Made by a program: the position numbers and the translations under genes | From: Chitinophagaceae bacterium UBA1930 | Lineage (GTDB): Bacteria > Bacteroidota > Bacteroidia > Chitinophagales > Chitinophagaceae | Assembly: GCA_002337145.1 (NCBI GenBank) | Contig: DDFK01000003.1 | Location: 1 to 64,000, forward strand | Direction of reading: 5' to 3' | DNA length: 64,000 nt | Notes under the pieces: model-generated | What the model was told of the DNA's origin: nothing | The model's input: the letters and a program-made list of their open reading frames with translations, nothing else | Database searches by the model: none | Part shown: positions 59,293 through 64,000 of the stretch, one piece after another | Position numbering within the stretch: the first letter of the stretch is position 1 | How the letters are laid out: every line of letters starts with the position of its first letter

Positions 59293-60003
59293 CTATTGCA
59301 AAGAATTGTAATAGTTAAACACGTATATAAGATCGTCTTCTTGCTTGCATTTTAATTCATTGGTGGCAATAAAGGCTTCTATCTGACTTTTCTTGTCTGC
59401 TAGTACATTTAGTACAGCCTCTTTACCCTTGCCCAGTTTAACCATTTTGTTGCCTGGAAGGTTGGCATACAATGTTTCAGTAGTTTTAAAAACACGTGTC
59501 GATATATTGGAATTATAGGGCGTATTATCGCTATAAGTAACAACCCTGTGTTTTAACAATTTTACCTTGCCTGAATCCAGTACCTGGTAAAAAGTCTGAT
59601 CAGTTTGCTTATCAATAGCAGCAAAGCCTGCCTGAAATGCAGTACCTGCACCTCCCACACCTTCTGTACAACTGGAGAACTCGATTTTTTCAACAGGCAT
59701 ATTTACCACCAATTCTGTAGAATCGTCGCCCATATAGTAAATCAGGTTGTCAATTAAACCCAGCCTTACCTTGCTTTTTCCAAACTTCTGGCCATTTACG
59801 GTTTTGATACTTGCAGAGCAGTATTCATAAGGAAAAAATGGCGACCCTTCCATTTTCAAGCCGGACTTATTCAAAAACTGGTCCCCTTGACCGTTCCTTA
59901 CAAAAACAGCCTCCTTCTGGTTAGAGACTGACTGTGCGTTGCCTGAATTTGTATTGCCCAGCAATACAATAAATAGGAGCAGAAAGAAATTTTGCTTTTT
60001 CAT
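59293..60003 (-). CDS. Exported hypothetical protein
   Basis: A 236-aa protein with a signal peptide (QNFFLLLFIVLLGNTNSGNAQ) and no recognised domain. The mature chain is mixed alpha/beta, with KRVVTYSDNTPYN-like segments and a C-terminal LKCKQEDDLIYVFNYYNSLQ. It is encoded 21 nt before the prfA stop side on the minus strand (downstream of prfA), possibly co-transcribed. Likely periplasmic or surface; function unknown. Confidence 0.7.
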   Translation of the reverse strand: MKKQNFFLLLFIVLLGNTNSGNAQSVSNQKEAVFVRNGQGDQFLNKSGLKMEGSPFFPYEYCSASIKTVNGQKFGKSKVRLGLIDNLIYYMGDDSTELVVNMPVEKIEFSSCTEGVGGAGTAFQAGFAAIDKQTDQTFYQVLDSGKVKLLKHRVVTYSDNTPYNSNISTRVFKTTETLYANLPGNKMVKLGKGKEAVLNVLADKKSQIEAFIATNELKCKQEDDLIYVFNYYNSLQ

Positions 60004-60024
60004 GTTTACAGCGTTTGTGCTAAG

Positions 60025-61089
60025 TTAAGACTGATTCGCCATTTTCTCTGTATTTTCTGCCATTTGCAATGCCTCTATAAATTCATCAATTTCTCCATTG
60101 ATTACTGCATCCAGGTTATACGAGGTAAGTCCTATCCTATGGTCTGTTACCCTGCCCTGTGGCCAGTTATAGGTTCTTATCTTGGCACTTCTATCACCTG
60201 TGCTTACCAAGGTTTTACGCTGGCGGGAAATTTCGTCCTCATACTTACGCACTTCTTCTTCGTACAGCTTTGTACGCAACATCACCATCGCCTTTTCACG
60301 GTTGGCCAACTGGCTCCTTTCTGTTTGGCAAACCACCACTACACCTGTGGGTATATGCGTCAGGAAAACCTTTGTTTCCACCTTGTTCACGTTCTGCCCA
60401 CCAGCACCACCGCTTCGGGCCGTTTCCATTTTAACATCGCTTTCCTTCAATTCAAAATCCACCTCTTCTGCTTCTGGCATTACGGCTACTGTGGCAGCAC
60501 TGGTATGCACACGGCCTTGTGTTTCGGTATTAGGTACACGTTGCACACGGTGCACGCCACTTTCAAATTTCAGGGTACCATATACATCCTCGCCACTTAC
60601 TTCCACAATCACTTCTTTGTAGCCACCTACTGTTCCTTCACTCTCGCTTACCACAGCCGTCTTCCAGCCTTTTTTGCTACAGTAGCGTAAGTACATACCC
60701 AACAGGTCGCCTGCAAACAGGCTGGCCTCATCGCCGCCAGTACCGGCACGTATTTCAAGAATTGCATTCTTGTCATCCTGCGGGTCTTTGGGAATGAGCA
60801 ATTGTGTCAACTGCTTCTCCAGTTCCATTTTCTTTTCTTCCAAAGCAGGCAGTTCCATTTTTGCCAGTTCCTTCATGTCCTCATCATTGCCTGCAATGCT
60901 TTCTTTGGCAAAATCGTAATCGCCCAGTACACGCAGGTATTGCTGGTAGGGCTGCACAATTTTTTCCAGTTGCCTATATTCCTTGCTGTAAGCACCAAAT
61001 TCTTTCTGGTTGTTGATGATCTCGGGGTTCGTGAGGGCAACGCCTACCTGGTCGAACCTGGCCTTGATACTTTCCAATTTATCCAACAT
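60025..61089 (-). CDS. prfA: Peptide chain release factor 1
   Basis: RF1 (354 aa from ATG 61089, [12 protein letters not shown]) reads UAA and UAG stop codons. The peptide anticodon position reads PNT ([14 protein letters not shown]), matching the PxT of RF1 and not the SPF of RF2, and the GGQ catalytic motif is intact in [17 protein letters not shown]. The frame is open 26 codons further upstream but that part (many Cys and His, no conservation) is not expected in RF1. The gene is complete and of family length. Confidence 0.96.
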   Translation of the reverse strand: MLDKLESIKARFDQVGVALTNPEIINNQKEFGAYSKEYRQLEKIVQPYQQYLRVLGDYDFAKESIAGNDEDMKELAKMELPALEEKKMELEKQLTQLLIPKDPQDDKNAILEIRAGTGGDEASLFAGDLLGMYLRYCSKKGWKTAVVSESEGTVGGYKEVIVEVSGEDVYGTLKFESGVHRVQRVPNTETQGRVHTSAATVAVMPEAEEVDFELKESDVKMETARSGGAGGQNVNKVETKVFLTHIPTGVVVVCQTERSQLANREKAMVMLRTKLYEEEVRKYEDEISRQRKTLVSTGDRSAKIRTYNWPQGRVTDHRIGLTSYNLDAVINGEIDEFIEALQMAENTEKMANQS

Positions 61090-61317
61090 AAACACAAATT
61101 TTACAAGGCTGCAAAAGTAAAGGTTTGGGTGCAATGAAGGGAGGCCAATGTGGTTGTTGCATAACAAGGTGGTAAAAGCCCGGCCATGCCCAGTACATTG
61201 ATAGGTGCGTCCCCATAGCTACCGGCACCAGTAAAACCCATTTGAAAACACATTGCCCGCAACCAAATAAAAGCATACAACAATATTGCCTATTTTCATT
61301 GTCCATAACCAGTTACC

Positions 61318-62877
61318 ATGAAGAATATTCTCTATTTGCTTTTGCTAATAGCCTCTGTTGCAAAGGCCCAACAGGCCGATGTATTGATTAAGAACGGAAA
61401 GATAATAGACGGCACTGGCAACAATTGGTTCTATGGTGATATTGCCATAAAGGAAGGAAAGATAATTAAGGTTGGGAGATTGGGCAATTGGACAGCCACG
61501 AAAACCATTGATGCTTCGGGGCTGGTTGTTGCACCGGGCTTTATAGATGTGCACACCCATTTGGAAGACGATGAAAAACGGAACCCGCTGGCCACCAATT
61601 TTATCCTGGATGGCGTTACCACTTGCATTACGGGCAACTGTGGCTCGTCTAACACCAACATCAAAAAATATTTTTCGTTTATTGACAGCCTGCACCTTTC
61701 CATTAACGTGGCAACATTGGTGGGGCATAACGATGTACGCAAAGCTGTTATGGGACGTGCCATGCGTGACCCGAACGAAGCCGAAATGCAACGCATGGAA
61801 GCCATTGTGGAGCAGGCAATGAAAGACGGTGCGGTGGGCCTTTCAACAGGTTTGATCTATATACCCGGTACCTACTCCAAAACAGCAGAGATTGTACGGC
61901 TGGCAAAAGTGGCTGCCAAATACAATGGTGTGTATGCAAGCCATATGCGTGACGAGGGCGACAGTGTAACCTATGCCATTGAAGAAGCTTTGCAAATTGG
62001 CCGCGAAGCGAAGCTACCTGTGGAGATTTCGCATTTTAAACTGAGTGGCCAACAGAACTGGGGTCGAAGCAAGGAAACATTGCCCATGATTGTTAAGGCA
62101 AGGGAAGAAGGCCTGGATGTAACGATTGACCAGTACCCCTACACTGCAAGCTCAACATCCATCAGTACCTTATTGCCCGATTGGGTATTGGCTGACGGAC
62201 AGGACAGCATTAAGGCAAGGCTTGCCAAACCAGCATTAAGGGCCGATATAAAAAAGGCAATGCTGCAAAGGCTGAAGCACAGGAAACTAAAGCACTGGAG
62301 CTATGCAGTAGTGGCCAGCTATGGCTTTGACAGTACTTTGAATGGTAAGAGCATTGAAGAAATAAATACGATTAAAGGAAGGAAGCACAAGGCAAGATTT
62401 GAAGCCGAAACCATTTTGGAAATAATGGAACATGGTGGTGCAAGTGCCGTTTTTCATGGCATGAGCGAGGATGATGTAAAGTATATTATGCAATACCCTT
62501 TTAACATGTTTGCCTGCGATGCCACCATACGTGTGTTTGGTGCCGGCGTTCCGCATCCCCGCGGCTACGGAACCAACGCAAGGGTACTGGGCAAATATGT
62601 ACGCGAAGAAAAAGTGCTTTCGCTGGAAGAAGCAATCAGGCGTATGACCAGCCTGCCTGCACAGAAATTCCAGTTGACAAACCGTGGCTTATTAAGGGAA
62701 GGCTTTGCTGCAGATATTGTTGTGTTTGATGAAAAAGAAGTAAAGGATATGTCCACGTTTGAACAGCCACACCAATACAGCACCGGTTTTAAATTTGTTT
62801 TGGTGAATGGCCAGTTAACGGTGGAAGATGGCAGGCATACCGGAACCCGTGCGGGACAATCGTTACGTAAAATATGA
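61318..62877 (+). CDS. N-acyl-D-amino-acid deacylase-like amidohydrolase
   Basis: A 519-aa secreted metal-dependent hydrolase with signal peptide (MKNILYLLLLIASVAKAQQ). The amidohydrolase metal site is visible: PGFIDVHTHLEDDEKRN, GVTTCITGNCGSSN, then ASHMRDEGDSV, EISHFKLSG (His) and the C-terminal GFAADIVVFDEKEV. These features match D-aminoacylase / N-acyl-D-glutamate deacylase proteins. It would release D-amino acids from N-acyl derivatives, perhaps in peptidoglycan turnover. It converges with the next gene, 2 nt apart. Confidence 0.88.
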   Translation: MKNILYLLLLIASVAKAQQADVLIKNGKIIDGTGNNWFYGDIAIKEGKIIKVGRLGNWTATKTIDASGLVVAPGFIDVHTHLEDDEKRNPLATNFILDGVTTCITGNCGSSNTNIKKYFSFIDSLHLSINVATLVGHNDVRKAVMGRAMRDPNEAEMQRMEAIVEQAMKDGAVGLSTGLIYIPGTYSKTAEIVRLAKVAAKYNGVYASHMRDEGDSVTYAIEEALQIGREAKLPVEISHFKLSGQQNWGRSKETLPMIVKAREEGLDVTIDQYPYTASSTSISTLLPDWVLADGQDSIKARLAKPALRADIKKAMLQRLKHRKLKHWSYAVVASYGFDSTLNGKSIEEINTIKGRKHKARFEAETILEIMEHGGASAVFHGMSEDDVKYIMQYPFNMFACDATIRVFGAGVPHPRGYGTNARVLGKYVREEKVLSLEEAIRRMTSLPAQKFQLTNRGLLREGFAADIVVFDEKEVKDMSTFEQPHQYSTGFKFVLVNGQLTVEDGRHTGTRAGQSLRKI

Positions 62878-62879
62878 TG

Positions 62880-63704
62880 CTATAGCCTGATGCCCGTACC
62901 CAAGGTTACATAAAACAGCTTTTGCCCCAACTCGCCTGCCAATAAATTTTGGGGAATGACATAGGTTGGTGTAACAGAAAAATTGAACTTACCAGCAACC
63001 AATACAACAGGCATGGAAAAAGAATAGGCCAGTATATTGAATGCTTCCATATTGTCGGTAACCTGTTGCGACAAAGGCAAACCTAATAAGCTTTTCTGCG
63101 AATCCACCGTAAAATTCTGTGTGCCTGCATACATATTGGCTGTTGGGTTTACTGCTATAGCAAGAACCGGTTGTGCAGGTTTGCTAAGTAGGAAGAGGAA
63201 CAGGTGATCTAGCCCGATATTGGTTGACACATCGTTCTTGGTGCTGAATTTCAAGTCGGCCCCACCATTCACATTCACATATTTATTTAGGTACGATGCA
63301 GTTAAACTGGCCTGCCCTTTTAAGGCGGATTGTGGAAGATCCGTATTGTCTTTATAAAATATCTGTGTATAGGAAACACTGCCACTAAAATGTTTGGATT
63401 GCGGAAAGCGGTATCCCAATTGGCCTGTAGCCCCGGCATAGGTTAAGGGAAGTGCAGGGTTATGCAACAAAATAAAATTGGCCTGGGCAAATAGGCCCCA
63501 CTTAAACTCGTACCCGATATTGGGCAAAAAACCGCTGCTTTTTAAACTGTCTGTTCTGCCATAATACTCCAACCTTGTTGCATAATTGGCACCTACAGTA
63601 AAAATATTCTTTTTGTTTGTTGCCGAATCTTCCTGGGCAGCAACTTGCATGGATGCCAGTGCCAGCAACAATACATAGATAATGCTAAGGGTTGATTTTT
63701 TCAT
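62880..63704 (-). CDS. Exported outer-membrane beta-barrel protein
   Basis: The start at ATG 63704 (MKKSTLSIIYVLLLALASMQ) gives a clear signal peptide and 274 aa. The mature chain is rich in alternating hydrophobic/aromatic strands (IFTVGANYATRLEYYGRTDS, LGYRFPQSKHFSGSVSYTQI, GQKLFYVTLGTGIRL), consistent with a 10- to 12-stranded barrel. Function is unknown. A strong terminator separates it from the gene at the window edge. Confidence 0.75.
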   Translation of the reverse strand: MKKSTLSIIYVLLLALASMQVAAQEDSATNKKNIFTVGANYATRLEYYGRTDSLKSSGFLPNIGYEFKWGLFAQANFILLHNPALPLTYAGATGQLGYRFPQSKHFSGSVSYTQIFYKDNTDLPQSALKGQASLTASYLNKYVNVNGGADLKFSTKNDVSTNIGLDHLFLFLLSKPAQPVLAIAVNPTANMYAGTQNFTVDSQKSLLGLPLSQQVTDNMEAFNILAYSFSMPVVLVAGKFNFSVTPTYVIPQNLLAGELGQKLFYVTLGTGIRL

Positions 63705-63722
63705 AAAGAACAGTTTTAGAAT

Positions 63723-63763
63723 ATCATCACCCCTTGCAATAAATAAAAGCAAGGGGTGATGAT
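63723..63763. terminator. Hairpin between the barrel gene and the last gene
   Basis: ATCATCACCCCTTGC and GCAAGGGGTGATGAT form a 15-bp perfect stem around AATAAATAAAA, in the gap between the two minus-strand genes. It should end transcription of the gene at 63779-64000. Confidence 0.85.
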
Positions 63764-63778
63764 GCTTAACGGGTGTTA

Positions 63779-64000
63779 CTAATGCTTAACTGTTGCGGCA
63801 GATGCAGTTGAACTGTTATTTATCAACTGGGCATCGATGGCTTTATTACTGCCTTGTCTTGTTTTACTTGCTTTTACTGATGTAGCAGAACTACTGTTGT
63901 GTGTAGCCGTTGCAGATGTGGCTTGACCATTTCTTTTTGTTTTCGAGATAGCTGTTGTAGCAGCATTGGCATTGCTATTGGCAACATCTAAAGAACCGTT
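63779..64000 (-). CDS. C-terminal end of a low-complexity Ala/Ser/Thr/Asn protein
   Basis: The last 74 codons of a gene that starts beyond the window. The visible part (NGSLDVANSNANAATTAISK, TRQGSNKAIDAQLINNSSTA, ASAATVKH) is low-complexity and lacks aromatic residues. It could be a repeat-rich secreted protein (curlin-like or adhesin-like), but the visible part is too short to decide. Confidence 0.6.
   Translation of the reverse strand, partial: NGSLDVANSNANAATTAISKTKRNGQATSATATHNSSSATSVKASKTRQGSNKAIDAQLINNSSTASAATVKH

Noticed and set aside
1..64000. CRISPR array or rRNA genes
   Set aside because: No regularly spaced direct repeats of 25-40 bp and no rRNA-like segments were seen.

Overview
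The window is a piece of a Bacteroidota chromosome, most likely from the Chitinophagaceae or a close relative. This rests on an Oar-like TonB-dependent receptor, AAC-rich leaders in place of Shine-Dalgarno sites, Bacteroidota-style relaxase and coupling-protein genes, a Kdp operon with tiny extra membrane ORFs, and the Lys/Asn/Thr-rich protein composition. The taxon is an inference; no rRNA gene is present.

Left flank (1-6257, minus strand): a potassium-uptake cluster reading 5982-6257, two very small membrane ORFs, kdpF, kdpA, kdpB, kdpC, an outer-membrane porin and the start of a KUP transporter. A decayed stretch follows (6258-8408) with remnants of an Asp/Leu-rich repeat protein, a frameshifted HTH/pentapeptide-repeat gene and an internally deleted alpha/beta hydrolase carrying a duplicated HTH start.

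Accessory island (about 8.5-26.3 kb): a mobilisation module (toprim primase, a hairpin-rich candidate oriT, relaxosome protein, relaxase, coupling protein) is followed by one tightly packed 12-kb plus-strand defence operon. Its order is AbiEi, AbiEii, HsdS, SMC/OLD-like ATPase, HNH nuclease, HsdM, a 549-aa candidate PD-(D/E)xK protein and a 1067-aa GHKL ATPase with a C-terminal PD-(D/E)xK nuclease. There is no HsdR. This looks like a methylation-guided restriction system with a Septu-like ATPase/HNH pair nested between S and M and with non-HsdR effectors.

RNA-repair locus (about 26.3-32 kb): two tRNA genes (Ser-GCT and an odd Phe-GAA-like one), a BCS1/FtsH-like AAA ATPase, an RNase H-fold DUF458 protein, a 615-nt hairpin-rich RNA region, a slipin and the RNA ligase RtcB. 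The hairpin-rich region contains the T-arm and 3' acceptor strand of a tRNA-Asp(GTC) placed immediately before its 5' acceptor strand, D-arm and anticodon arm, that is, a circularly permuted tRNA gene arrangement next to an RNA ligase. I regard this as the most unusual signal in the window.

Right part (32-64 kb): mostly ordinary chromosome. It holds a 1530-aa TPR-CHAT protein, VanZ, PyrD, TerC, a PhoR/PhoB-like two-component pair, a large secreted protein with a possible His/Cys dyad, an MBL-fold hydrolase, a TolB-like propeller/outer-membrane protein, a minus-strand membrane-protein cluster (DUF1361, DgkA, ferritin-like, a CreD-like protein lacking its periplasmic domain, winged-helix regulator) with three near-identical palindromic operators, an Oar-like receptor, DUF47/PiT phosphate transport, GalE, PrfA, an N-acyl-D-amino-acid deacylase-like hydrolase and cell-envelope proteins. 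The last gene runs off the window end.
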